DNA of 62,275 nt from Faecalispora sporosphaeroides DSM 1294 (GTDB lineage Bacteria; Bacillota; Clostridia; Oscillospirales; Acutalibacteraceae), in the NCBI GenBank assembly GCA_000383295.1, contig KB911078.1:1-62275 (forward strand), given 5' to 3'. Within the stretch, counting starts at the first letter, position 1, and the number at the start of each line of letters is the position of its first letter. The notes beneath the pieces were generated by a model. It was not told the origin of the DNA. It saw only the letters and a list, made by a program, of their open reading frames with translations, and did not search any database. A program made the position numbers and the translations under genes. Of the stretch, positions 17,946 through 25,801 are shown in pieces.

Positions 17946-19721
17946 TTATTTTTCAACTGCTTTGGCAAATACGTTGTTGTAATCGCGGATTGCTCTGGGC
18001 AGAAGCATCTGATGGAACGCGCAGAACGAACGCGGGTTCTGGTAAGCGGACTCGGCAAACGCGATCACGTACTCTCTGATCTTGGTCAGCTCGATGATCT
18101 CATCCAGGAAGCCGTGCTGAGCGCAGAACAGCGGGCCGGATTTGACACGGTACTCCTCGATCATCTCGTTCATCTTGTCAATGGTGGGCTTGAGGTCCTT
18201 GCCGGCCTTGGCGTCCTTTACCAGGCGGCGGGAATACATGGCGGCGGCGGCGGTTTCGCCGTGCATCACGTTCACTTCGCTGGCCGCGGTGCCGAGGGTG
18301 AAGGCGTTGGTATCGTTGCCCTGCGGGCCGCCCATCACATAGTGGGCAGCGGCGGTGCTCTTTCTCAGAGTGATTTCAATCTGCGGCACCTTGGAGGACT
18401 GGATGGAATAGATCAGAGACTGGCCAAGGCCGAGCAGCTCCGCCTTTTCCGCGTCGTTGCCGACGTCGATTCCGGTGGTATCCTGGAACCAGACGATGGG
18501 CAGGCGATCTCTGCCGCACAGGGTGACGAACTCGTTCATCTTGATCAGACCCTGGCGATACAGCTTTCCGCCGACGCCGACGCTGTTCTCTTTATACTCG
18601 GGGTAGTTCATCAGGATGCCCTGATAGTTTGCGATCACGCCGACCAGCAGGCCGTTTACCTTGGCGATGCCGGTGATGATCTCGGGGCCGTAGCCCTTCT
18701 TGTATTCGTCGAACTGGCTGCCGTCGAAAATGCGGCTGAGGATATTCTCCACATTGTAGGGGCGCTTGGTGTTCATGGTCAGGATGCTGTACAGCTCGCT
18801 GGGCTCAAAGTTGGGCTCCTGCGGGTAATCCACACGGAAGAACTCCGGATTGTACGCCGGAATATCGTCCATGTACTTCTGAATCGCCTCGAGAACGCCC
18901 ATTTCCTCAGTGTACGCCTCGCGGAAGAAGCCCGTTTCGCCGTAGTGGATCGCAACGTTTCCGGGCGGGTCGTTGACCTGCTTCTTGGTTGCCTCGATCA
19001 GCGCCTGCGCAGCCTCTTCGTCCACATAGCCCTTCGGGTTCATGCCGCCCACGATGCCGGCGCCGCCGACTGCCATGTTGGCTTTCTCATGAGCGATCAG
19101 AATGGTGGGGCTGATGCTGTGGTATCCGCCGCCGGCCGGGTTGGTGCCGTAGATGCCGACGATCACCGGAATGCCGTTCTGCTGCAGATCCGCATTGCGG
19201 AAGAAGGGGGTGCCGCCGCCGCGGCGGTTTGCGTATACCTTCTCCTGCTCGTCGAGCTTAACGCCGCTGCAGTTCAGGATGTAAACAAGCGGGATGTTCA
19301 GGCATTTTGCGGTGTCGGAGCCACGCAGCAGGTTGTCTGCCTGGCCCGCGACCCATGCGCCGGCCAGCTTTTTATTGTCGGAGGCGATGATCATCGCCCA
19401 CTTGCCGCGAATTCTGCCCAGGCCCTTGATGATGCCGGTGCTGCCGGTAGAGTTGCTCTCCGGGTCATACAGGCTGTTCAGGGGCAGGAACGAACCGGGG
19501 TCTACCAAAGCCTCAATACGGTCGGTAGCGGTCATCTGACCGGACTGGTGCAGAGATTCGTCGGAACGTCCGCTATCGCGCATTTCGGCCCTCTTATCTG
19601 CGATTTCCTTTTCCACTTTGCGGAATTCCGCTTCGTTTTCCGCGTTCACCTGGGGGTTTGCCGAACCGATGATCGGCATATTTTTAAAGTACGAGGGCAT
19701 TGAGTAACCGTGCTCAGCCAT
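17946..19721 (-). CDS. gcdA: glutaconyl-CoA decarboxylase, alpha (carboxyltransferase) subunit
   Basis: Transfers the carboxyl group of glutaconyl-CoA to the biotin of GcdC, leaving crotonyl-CoA. 591 residues, the full family length. Crotonase-like carboxyltransferase fold in two halves: the N-terminal half (about 60-310) with GTNPAGGGYHSISPTI and VGGAGIVGGMNPKGYVDE; the C-terminal half (about 330-580) with QDTTGIDVGNDAEKAELLGL, LRKSTAAAHYVMGGPQGN and LGTAASEVNVMHGETAAAAM. It has its own likely promoter and a Rex-like site upstream. In the Na+ pump it acts with GcdC, GcdD and a membrane GcdB that is not in this window. Confidence 0.96.
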   Translation of the reverse strand: MAEHGYSMPSYFKNMPIIGSANPQVNAENEAEFRKVEKEIADKRAEMRDSGRSDESLHQSGQMTATDRIEALVDPGSFLPLNSLYDPESNSTGSTGIIKGLGRIRGKWAMIIASDNKKLAGAWVAGQADNLLRGSDTAKCLNIPLVYILNCSGVKLDEQEKVYANRRGGGTPFFRNADLQQNGIPVIVGIYGTNPAGGGYHSISPTILIAHEKANMAVGGAGIVGGMNPKGYVDEEAAQALIEATKKQVNDPPGNVAIHYGETGFFREAYTEEMGVLEAIQKYMDDIPAYNPEFFRVDYPQEPNFEPSELYSILTMNTKRPYNVENILSRIFDGSQFDEYKKGYGPEIITGIAKVNGLLVGVIANYQGILMNYPEYKENSVGVGGKLYRQGLIKMNEFVTLCGRDRLPIVWFQDTTGIDVGNDAEKAELLGLGQSLIYSIQSSKVPQIEITLRKSTAAAHYVMGGPQGNDTNAFTLGTAASEVNVMHGETAAAAMYSRRLVKDAKAGKDLKPTIDKMNEMIEEYRVKSGPLFCAQHGFLDEIIELTKIREYVIAFAESAYQNPRSFCAFHQMLLPRAIRDYNNVFAKAVEK

Positions 19722-19835
19722 TGACAGGTGCCTCCTTTTTCAAATAAAGAATCATTTGGACTGAAAAAGGCAGAATTTATTTGCAGTTACTGAAAAAAAC
19801 AGAAAAAATCGAAAAATTACAGCCAAACGGCCGAT

Positions 19836-19853
19836 TTGTTAATTTTTGAACAA
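19836..19853. promoter_or_regulatory. candidate Rex operator upstream of gcdA
   Basis: TTGTTAATTTTTGAACAA, one mismatch from the clostridial Rex consensus TTGTTAA-N4-TTAACAA. It lies about 20 nt downstream of the -10 box of the gcdA promoter, a place suited to repression. Rex senses NADH/NAD+ and is known to control butyrate-pathway genes in clostridia. Assignment here is by pattern only. Confidence 0.6.
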
Positions 19854-19873
19854 ACCACTCGTGCTTACTGTCT

Positions 19874-19902
19874 ATTTTAACACACAAATACCGGTTTGCC
19901 AA
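19874..19902 (-). promoter_or_regulatory. promoter upstream of gcdA
   Basis: TTGGCA, 17-nt spacer, TAAAAT on the minus strand. It leaves a leader of about 145 nt before gcdA and means gcdA and following genes can be expressed separately from gcdDC. The remaining sequence to 20103 shows no gene. Confidence 0.65.
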
Positions 19903-20103
19903 GCTGTATTTTCAGGAAACGCACAAATCCGCCTCTGTTTGCAACCTCATAAAAGCATAAAGCCCGCTGAAAAGCCCGCACTGGATTCTTCCGTGAATCA
20001 TCCGCATCTTAGAATGCATTCCACGATAAGAACCTGCGAGCCGTTACTTCAGCGCAAGCCGGATCGAAATCCGGCAGCAATATCAAACTGAGGGGGAGAA
20101 GAA

Positions 20104-20553
20104 TCAGCCGATCACAGCCAGCTGATCGTTGGACTGTACCGCGTCGCCCTTGTTGACGGAAACGCTCTTCACAGTGCCGTCGCAGGGAGCAACGATCTCG
20201 TTTTCCATCTTCATCGCCTCGAGGATGAACAGGGTATCGCCCGCTTTGACTGCCTGACCTTCGGAAACCTTTACCTGTAGGATGGTTCCGGGCATGGGGC
20301 AGTTAACGGTGGTATCGCCGGCTGCCGCCGCTGCGGGAGCCTTCTTGGGAGCGGGGGCCGCTGCGGGGGCGGGAGCTGCCGCAGGAGCCGCTGCCGGGGC
20401 GGGCGCTGCTACGGGAGCGGGAGCCGCTACCGGGGCCGGAGCCGCCTGAAGCTCGCCGGTGTAGATTCCTCTGGGAATCGGTTTGTAAGCGGAGGGAGCG
20501 CGCTCCACATCCACCTCATATGCTTTGCCATTGACTCTTGCCAAGTATTTCAT
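20104..20553 (-). CDS. gcdC: glutaconyl-CoA decarboxylase, biotin carrier subunit
   Basis: Biotinyl carrier protein of the decarboxylase. 149 residues: a short N-terminal domain (1-36), a flexible Ala/Pro linker (about 37-79) and a biotinyl domain (about 80-149) with the biotinylation motif EAMKMEN, lysine K115. It carries CO2 from GcdA to the membrane subunit. 57 nt after gcdD. Confidence 0.95.
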   Translation of the reverse strand: MKYLARVNGKAYEVDVERAPSAYKPIPRGIYTGELQAAPAPVAAPAPVAAPAPAAAPAAAPAPAAAPAPKKAPAAAAAGDTTVNCPMPGTILQVKVSEGQAVKAGDTLFILEAMKMENEIVAPCDGTVKSVSVNKGDAVQSNDQLAVIG

Positions 20554-20610
20554 AATCGGTCTCTCCTATCACAACATAATTCTTTTCAAAACAACGGATG
20601 CTTTCTTTTG

Positions 20611-20862
20611 TTAACACTCTCTGATGCTGTTAAACTGCAGCTGATCCAGCGGAATCTGCAAATCCTCGCTGATTGTGGCCATAATAACCGCGTAAATCTC
20701 GTCTGTTCCATCGTCTACAGGCTGCGGCGCCGGCGCCACAACGGGCCTTGCTGCCAACTCTTCCACCGCGGCCTTGATTTTGGTCAGCGTTGAAAGGATC
20801 GCGATCGTCAGTATCACGGTCAGTCCTGAGAACAACAGCGGCAATAATTGCTCAACTGGCAT
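20611..20862 (-). CDS. gcdD: glutaconyl-CoA decarboxylase, small membrane subunit (OadG/GcdD type)
   Basis: 83-residue protein with one N-terminal membrane helix (about 6-27), a Pro/Ala linker (about 39-50) and an acidic C-terminal part ending QLQFNSIREC. This is the architecture of OadG/GcdD, which holds the carboxyltransferase and biotin subunits to the membrane pump. The start has a G-rich ribosome site. First gene of gcdD-gcdC. Confidence 0.85.
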   Translation of the reverse strand: MPVEQLLPLLFSGLTVILTIAILSTLTKIKAAVEELAARPVVAPAPQPVDDGTDEIYAVIMATISEDLQIPLDQLQFNSIREC

Positions 20863-20931
20863 ACTCTAAATCCCCCCTCTTGATTTCCCGTATTATGAAA
20901 TTCATTTCATTTTTTGGAATTTTCAAAATAA

Positions 20932-20960
20932 ATGATAGCATCAAATGAATTGTGTGTCAA
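20932..20960 (-). promoter_or_regulatory. promoter upstream of gcdD
   Basis: TTGACA, 17-nt spacer, TATCAT. A TGAAAT-TC-ATTTCA inverted repeat lies just downstream (about 20895-20908). A weak Rex-like half-palindrome overlaps the -35 box (about 20954-20971, four mismatches). Confidence 0.8.
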
Positions 20961-21015
20961 TAAAAAAACAAGACATTGAATCTTTATTTTTAATAAAAAT
21001 GGCAGTACATTATTG

Positions 21016-21768
21016 TCATTTTTGGACAAACCCCAATAGAATGGATAACTGGGCTGCGTGCTGCTTTACCAGAACTTTGAACTCCTCTTCCTGCGCTCTG
21101 GTGGTGCGCGACTGCGGGGCGATCAGACCGATGGAAGCGACCGCCTTGCCGTTCATGTCGAACACCGGCGCACCGATTCCCACCGCATCCGGAATGTATT
21201 CCCCGCGTGAAATTGCGACGCCCTCCTCGCGGATGCGCACCAGGCTGTTCAGCAGCTTTTGTTCTTCTTCCGGCGTAAACGCCGGATCATCCCGCAGATG
21301 ATCCTGAATGTAGCTCCGGATGAAGCTGTCCGTCTGAAAGGCCAGCAGAGCCCGGCGGCTGCCGCCGTAGTGCAGGTCCACCTCGTTGCCGAAGCGCTCG
21401 ATCACCTTCAGGGGATTCGGGCCCTCCACCTTTTCAAGCACCATGCCTCTATAGCCCGATATAATAATCAGGAAAACATCTTCCTTGGTGATTTTCATCA
21501 GATCCTTCAGCACAGGCTTCGCGGAATCGCTCAGTCGTAAACGCCTTGTCGCCGCCATTCCCAGCGGAATCAGGGCAGTACCCAGCCGATAAAGGTGTGT
21601 TTTGGGGTCGCGGGACACATAGTTCGCGCTGCAAAAGGTCTGCAGAATCCGGTGAACCGTGCTCGACGGCAGGCCGGACATCTGCGACAGCTCTGCAAGC
21701 GAACAGGATTTATCCGCTTTTCGCAGGTGCTCGAGAACCTCCATCGCACGTATCAAGCTTTGTACCAT
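21016..21768 (-). CDS. IclR family transcriptional regulator
   Basis: 250-residue regulator with an N-terminal winged helix (about 1-65: MVQSLIRAMEVLEHL, LAELSQMSGLPSSTVHRIL) and a C-terminal IclR effector domain (about 75-245; GNEVDLHYGGSRRALLAF and GIGAPVFDMNGKAVASIGLIAP). It lies between the gcd genes and the divergent thl-hbd operon and is the natural candidate local regulator of both. The ligand is unknown; IclR proteins often bind small organic acids. GGAGG precedes the start. Confidence 0.93.
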   Translation of the reverse strand: MVQSLIRAMEVLEHLRKADKSCSLAELSQMSGLPSSTVHRILQTFCSANYVSRDPKTHLYRLGTALIPLGMAATRRLRLSDSAKPVLKDLMKITKEDVFLIIISGYRGMVLEKVEGPNPLKVIERFGNEVDLHYGGSRRALLAFQTDSFIRSYIQDHLRDDPAFTPEEEQKLLNSLVRIREEGVAISRGEYIPDAVGIGAPVFDMNGKAVASIGLIAPQSRTTRAQEEEFKVLVKQHAAQLSILLGFVQK

Positions 21769-21855
21769 TTCAATACCTCCTTTTTATGATTAACGAATCG
21801 TTTCCGATCAATTTTTCACGATTTCTAAATCATTTTGCTGTAAAATACGGTTATC

Positions 21856-21884
21856 ATCATACAAGATTATTTCACAATATGCAA
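21856..21884 (-). promoter_or_regulatory. promoter of the iclR-type gene
   Basis: TTGCAT, 17-nt spacer, TATGAT on the minus strand, about 90 nt before the start codon. Confidence 0.7.
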
Positions 21885-21943
21885 TTGTTCTTTTTCCCGG
21901 CCTGCGCAAAATATTCTACCGCGTCTGTAAAACGACAAAAATG

Positions 21944-21984
21944 CTAAAAAAGCCGAATTGATTTTGTTAAAAAAATCAATCGGC
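21944..21984 (-). terminator. hairpin with minus-strand U-tract between thl and iclR
   Basis: GCCGATTGATTT pairs with AAATCAATTCGGC (one bulge) and is followed on the minus strand by TTTTTT. It lies upstream of the iclR promoter with no minus-strand gene before it, so it may stop antisense transcription. The upper part includes a Rex-like half site, TTGTTAA (21964-21970). I could not assign a clear promoter for thl. Confidence 0.55.
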
Positions 21985-22161
21985 CGACCCTTGTGTTTTG
22001 TTTCCTATAGTGAGATAATAGGTATGAATTGATTCCATGATTCAGAATGAATTCCTTATTGTGAAATGGTTGGCAGGTGTCTGTGATTGCAAAATCCGCC
22101 GTGTATTCTTTCTTTTTCGGCGGAGTGACCCCACCAGAAAATTTAGGAGGTTAGCACCATT

Positions 22162-23346
22162 ATGGCAACAGAAATTGTATTGGCAGGTGCCGTGAGAACG
22201 GCAGTTGGTAAATTCGGAGGAAGCCTTGCCGGCGTACCGGCGCCCCGACTCGGCGCATTTGTAATTGAGCAGGCTTTGAAGAGAGCCGGCATTCAGACTT
22301 CAGACGTGGACGAGGTTCTCATGGGCTGCGTGATTCAGGCCGGTCTTGGCCAGAACGTGGCGCGCCAGGCAGCTATTTTCGCCGGCCTGCCGCAGGAGGT
22401 TCCCGCGCTGACTCTGAACCAGGTTTGCGGCTCCGGTCTGCAGAGCGTAAACGTTGCTGCTTCCCGCATCCGTGCCGGTGAAGCGGACGTCGTCATCGCC
22501 GGCGGTATGGAGAATATGTCCGCTGCGCCTTACGCGCTGCAGCAGGCCCGTTTCGGCTACCGCATGAACAACAACAAGATCGTTGATACCATGGTAAATG
22601 ACGCTCTGTGGGATGCGTTCAACGACTACCACATGGGTGTAACCGCGGAAAACGTAGCGAAGAAATACGGCATTACCCGCGAAATGCAGGATGAATTTGC
22701 CGCATGGAGCCAGAATAAATGCGAAGCCGCACAGAAGGCCGGCAAGTTCGACGCCGAGATCGCCCCGCTGGAGATTCCCGGCAAAAAGGGTGCCGTAACG
22801 GTATTCTCTACCGACGAGCAGGCGCGTGCCGGCGTAACGGTTGAGGGCATCAGCGGCCTGAAGCCCGCCTTCCTGAAAGACGGTACTGTTACCGCCGCGA
22901 ATGCTTCCGGCATTAACGACGGCGCTGCCGCTGTGATCGTTATGAGCGCAGAAAAGGCGAAGGAACTGGGCGTGAAGCCCCTGGCCAGATGGGTTGGCGG
23001 CTCCTGGGCCGGTGTAGACCCGGCGATCATGGGCATTGGGCCTGCTTTCTCCACCCAGAAGCTGCTCACAAAGCTCAACATGAGCATCGACGAGATGGAA
23101 GTCATCGAGGCCAACGAAGCGTTTGCCGCACAGGCTCTGGCCGTGGGCCAGGAGCTGAAGTGGAACAAAGAGAAGGTCAACCCGAACGGCGGCGCAATCG
23201 CGATCGGCCACCCCGTTGGCGCTTCCGGCTGCCGTATCCTCTGCACTCTGCTGTATGAGCTGCAGCGCCGTGGCGGCGGCAAGGGCCTTGCCACTCTGTG
23301 CGTAGGCGGCGGCATGGGCGTTTCCACCATCGTGGAAGGCTTATAA
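22162..23346 (+). CDS. thlA: acetyl-CoA acetyltransferase (thiolase)
   Basis: Condenses two acetyl-CoA to acetoacetyl-CoA, the entry step from acetyl-CoA to butyrate. 394 residues, standard. Catalytic C89 in [11 protein letters not shown], histidine in [15 protein letters not shown] (about 345-359) and second cysteine in LCVGGGMG (about 380-387). Ribosome site AGGAGG 10 nt before the start. Transcribed divergently from iclR and followed by hbd after 320 nt. Confidence 0.97.
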   Translation: MATEIVLAGAVRTAVGKFGGSLAGVPAPRLGAFVIEQALKRAGIQTSDVDEVLMGCVIQAGLGQNVARQAAIFAGLPQEVPALTLNQVCGSGLQSVNVAASRIRAGEADVVIAGGMENMSAAPYALQQARFGYRMNNNKIVDTMVNDALWDAFNDYHMGVTAENVAKKYGITREMQDEFAAWSQNKCEAAQKAGKFDAEIAPLEIPGKKGAVTVFSTDEQARAGVTVEGISGLKPAFLKDGTVTAANASGINDGAAAVIVMSAEKAKELGVKPLARWVGGSWAGVDPAIMGIGPAFSTQKLLTKLNMSIDEMEVIEANEAFAAQALAVGQELKWNKEKVNPNGGAIAIGHPVGASGCRILCTLLYELQRRGGGKGLATLCVGGGMGVSTIVEGL

Positions 23347-23667
23347 TTATTTTAAGAAGCAACGGAGGACGAAGCGATTCCTTCTCCGGCGGTAAAACAT
23401 ATCGCTGCTTTGCGTTTCAAGGTTCTCTCCGCCAAACGGCAGCCCGCTGCCGCTTACGGTGTGAGGTTCTTTATCACCACTGTTCGGTCAAGCGTCCCGC
23501 GCGGAGCAATTCGCCCGGGCGCTCCCGTTTCATTTGGTTCGAATGGTTCTCCGCCGCCCGGGCGGGTTTCGCCCGGCTCCGAAGCACCTGTGATCTGCCC
23601 GGGGAAGACACGCCGGCACAACGGCTGCCCACGGGAGGAGAAATGATAGAAACAGGAGGTCATTCAT
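23347..23667 (+). other. long spacer between thl and hbd
   Basis: 321 nt with no gene that I can support. GC-rich with short inverted repeats (for example GCCCGGGCGGGTTTCGCCCGG around 23567-23587). Similar in style to the other intercistronic spacers of this region. No terminator U-tract. Confidence 0.45.
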
Positions 23668-24501
23668 ATGAAAGTTGGCGTAATCGGCGCCGGAACCATG
23701 GGCTCCGGTATTGCTCAGGCTTTCGCTGTCACAGAGGGTTACGAGGTTGTCCTGTGCGACATTCAGGAAAGCTTTGCTGAAAATGGCAAAAAGAAGATTC
23801 AGGCAAATTTGGAAAAGCTCGTTTCCAAAGGAAAGCTGGAAGAAGCGAAGAAGGATGCAGTCCTCGCGAAAATCACCACCGGCCTGAAAGAAAAGGTTGC
23901 AGACTGCGACCTGATCGTGGAAGCCGCGATTGAAAACATGCAGGCCAAGCGTGAGCTGTTCCTGGCTCTGCAGGGCATCTGCAAAAAGGAGACCATCTTC
24001 TCCACCAATACATCCTCGCTGTCCGTAACGGAGCTGTCCTCCAAACTGGATCGCCCGGTGATCGGCATGCACTTCTTCAACCCGGCCCCCGTCATGAAGC
24101 TGATTGAAATCGTAGTCGGCCTGAACACTCCGCAGGAGCTGGTTGACCGCATTTCTGAAATCGCCAAGGAAATTGGCAAAACTCCGGTCATCGCGAAGGA
24201 CGCCGCAGGCTTTATTGTAAACCGCGTACTGATTCCGATGATCAACGAAGCGATTGGCATTTACGCAGACGGCACCGCCTCTGCCCAAGATATTGACACC
24301 GCAATGCAGCTGGGCGCGAACCACCCCATGGGCCCGCTGGCTCTGGGCGATTTGATAGGCCTGGACATTTGCCTTGCGATCATGGAGGTTCTCCAGTCCG
24401 AGACGGGCGACCCCAAATACCGCCCGCATCCCTTGCTGCGTAAAATGGTTCGCGGCGGCGCGCTGGGAAGAAAAACCGGCAAAGGCTTCTATACCTATTA
24501 A
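23668..24501 (+). CDS. hbd: 3-hydroxybutyryl-CoA dehydrogenase
   Basis: NAD(P)H-dependent reduction of acetoacetyl-CoA to (S)-3-hydroxybutyryl-CoA. 277 residues, usual. Rossmann motif [15 protein letters not shown] (residues 3-17), catalytic His in [16 protein letters not shown] (about 132-147), and the C-terminal helical domain with [15 protein letters not shown] and [24 protein letters not shown] precedes the start. Ends with a strong terminator. Confidence 0.97.
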   Translation: MKVGVIGAGTMGSGIAQAFAVTEGYEVVLCDIQESFAENGKKKIQANLEKLVSKGKLEEAKKDAVLAKITTGLKEKVADCDLIVEAAIENMQAKRELFLALQGICKKETIFSTNTSSLSVTELSSKLDRPVIGMHFFNPAPVMKLIEIVVGLNTPQELVDRISEIAKEIGKTPVIAKDAAGFIVNRVLIPMINEAIGIYADGTASAQDIDTAMQLGANHPMGPLALGDLIGLDICLAIMEVLQSETGDPKYRPHPLLRKMVRGGALGRKTGKGFYTY

Positions 24502-24526
24502 TTTGATTTCACCATGCTAACTAAAG

Positions 24527-24572
24527 AGAACCCAGGCGTTTCCATTCTCCGTTGGAATCGCCTGGGTTTTCT
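24527..24572 (+). terminator. terminator after hbd
   Basis: Stem AACCCAGGCG...CGCCTGGGTT extended by TTCCA/TGGAA, followed by TTTTCT. Confidence 0.9.
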
Positions 24573-24955
24573 GATTCTATGGCGAACTCCCTCTGGTATT
24601 CTATATTATAATGAAAAGGGGAGAAGCGGCAGGCTGAATTTGCACATGCATCGCAAAGCAGTTTAGAGAAGGTCTTTCGCTTTGCGCTGCATTCATCGCG
24701 CGTGTGCTGGTTGTTCTCATGTACAAACAGCTTTCCATACTATAAACATGATCTTGATTCTGCTGGCGCAAAGTCTGCCCCTTAGGGCCGAGGCAAGCCC
24801 GCGCAAGCGGAATCCCCACGCGCGGGCACCCGCAGAAAAAGGCAATCCCTTCTTTTGAACAAAGGCTCCTCTTCAATAACAAAGCAATTCTTCCAAAAAG
24901 AAAATATAATTGATATAGCAGAAGCGCCGCCCGGCCGGGACAGCGCTTTCCTTCG
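24573..24955. other. intergenic region between hbd and the response regulator
   Basis: No gene supported. It contains repeat copy A (24790-24833). The remainder is unremarkable. Confidence 0.5.
24790..24833 (+). repeat. dispersed intergenic repeat, copy A
   Basis: Matches 34463-34505 almost base for base: GAGG, (GG), CAAGCCCGCGCAAGCGGAAT, CCCC, ACGCGCGG, (G), CACCC. The differences are short insertions or deletions and one substitution near the end. Confidence 0.7.
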
Positions 24956-25801
24956 TTATTGATCCATAAATACCAGCAGACCATTAATGAACTTTTTGAT
25001 GTTGATCTTTCCGCCGGAGGAACGCTTGCCGCGGATAAAATCCATCTCTGTTTTGATTCCCTCAAAGGAAAACAGCGTGCTGGAGTACCGCGTAAAGGTG
25101 TCGTTCATAAAATCCTCAATGCCCAAATTGGCCAGATTCGACATGCCCTTCGCGATCGCGCGGCGAATCCGCTGCTCCATGCTCTTCGGGTTGTCGCTCA
25201 GTATTTCGCACAGCTTGCCAATATTCTCTTCGGCCATGCTGGTTTTTTCATGATCATACAGATACTGGCAAACGGTGATGATATCCTTGGAGCCCTTCTC
25301 GCCGGACATGCCAAGCTGGTTGAGAATATACTGCAGCCTGCGCACCGGAGTGTCCTTATCATCCTTTTCGGCGGCCGGGGCGGCGCCCACATCCACCTGA
25401 AACATCTTGCGGATATTTGACAGCGTCTGTTCCATTTGAATCTGCCGGGTAATATTTTCAATTACCCGCTTGATCTCGATCACATTGATCGGCTTGCTGA
25501 TAAAAAAGTCCACCCCCGCGTTGTAGGCCTTCATAATCAGCTCCTTGTTTGAAACCTGCGAGATCATGATGCACTTGGCAGTGCTGCCCATTTCGCGCAG
25601 AGCCGATACCACCTGAATTCCATCCACATTGGGCATCAGAAAATCCACCAGTACCACATCGGGGTTCCGCGCCATAATCTCTGCCGGGTCGGGGGCCTTG
25701 CCCTCCGAGTCGCCGCACACACTGCCCAGGTTATGGCTTTCGATAATATCTTCCAGGTTATTGATCACCGACAAATCGTCTTCTACAATATAAAAATTCA
25801 T
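24956..25801 (-). CDS. GlnL/YcbB-type response regulator
   Basis: 281-residue response regulator. Receiver domain (1-120) with acidic pocket EDD (7-9), phospho-acceptor D53 in LVDFLMPNVDG and conserved K about 103 (ISKPI). The C-terminal part (about 150-275), including MEQRIRRAIAKGMSNLANLG, looks like the YcbB domain of B. subtilis GlnL, which controls glutamine uptake and breakdown. The kinase gene overlaps it by four bases. Lying behind gltS and gdhA, it probably regulates glutamate catabolism; target promoters are not proven. Confidence 0.88.
   Translation of the reverse strand: MNFYIVEDDLSVINNLEDIIESHNLGSVCGDSEGKAPDPAEIMARNPDVVLVDFLMPNVDGIQVVSALREMGSTAKCIMISQVSNKELIMKAYNAGVDFFISKPINVIEIKRVIENITRQIQMEQTLSNIRKMFQVDVGAAPAAEKDDKDTPVRRLQYILNQLGMSGEKGSKDIITVCQYLYDHEKTSMAEENIGKLCEILSDNPKSMEQRIRRAIAKGMSNLANLGIEDFMNDTFTRYSSTLFSFEGIKTEMDFIRGKRSSGGKINIKKFINGLLVFMDQ

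Noticed and set aside
19846-20091. 81-codon plus-strand frame between gcdA and gcdC
   Set aside because: Overlaps the gcdA promoter on the other strand, lacks a ribosome site and any domain.
24601-25065. 154-codon minus-strand frame after hbd
   Set aside because: Runs out of the response-regulator 3' end in another frame and through the dispersed repeat.
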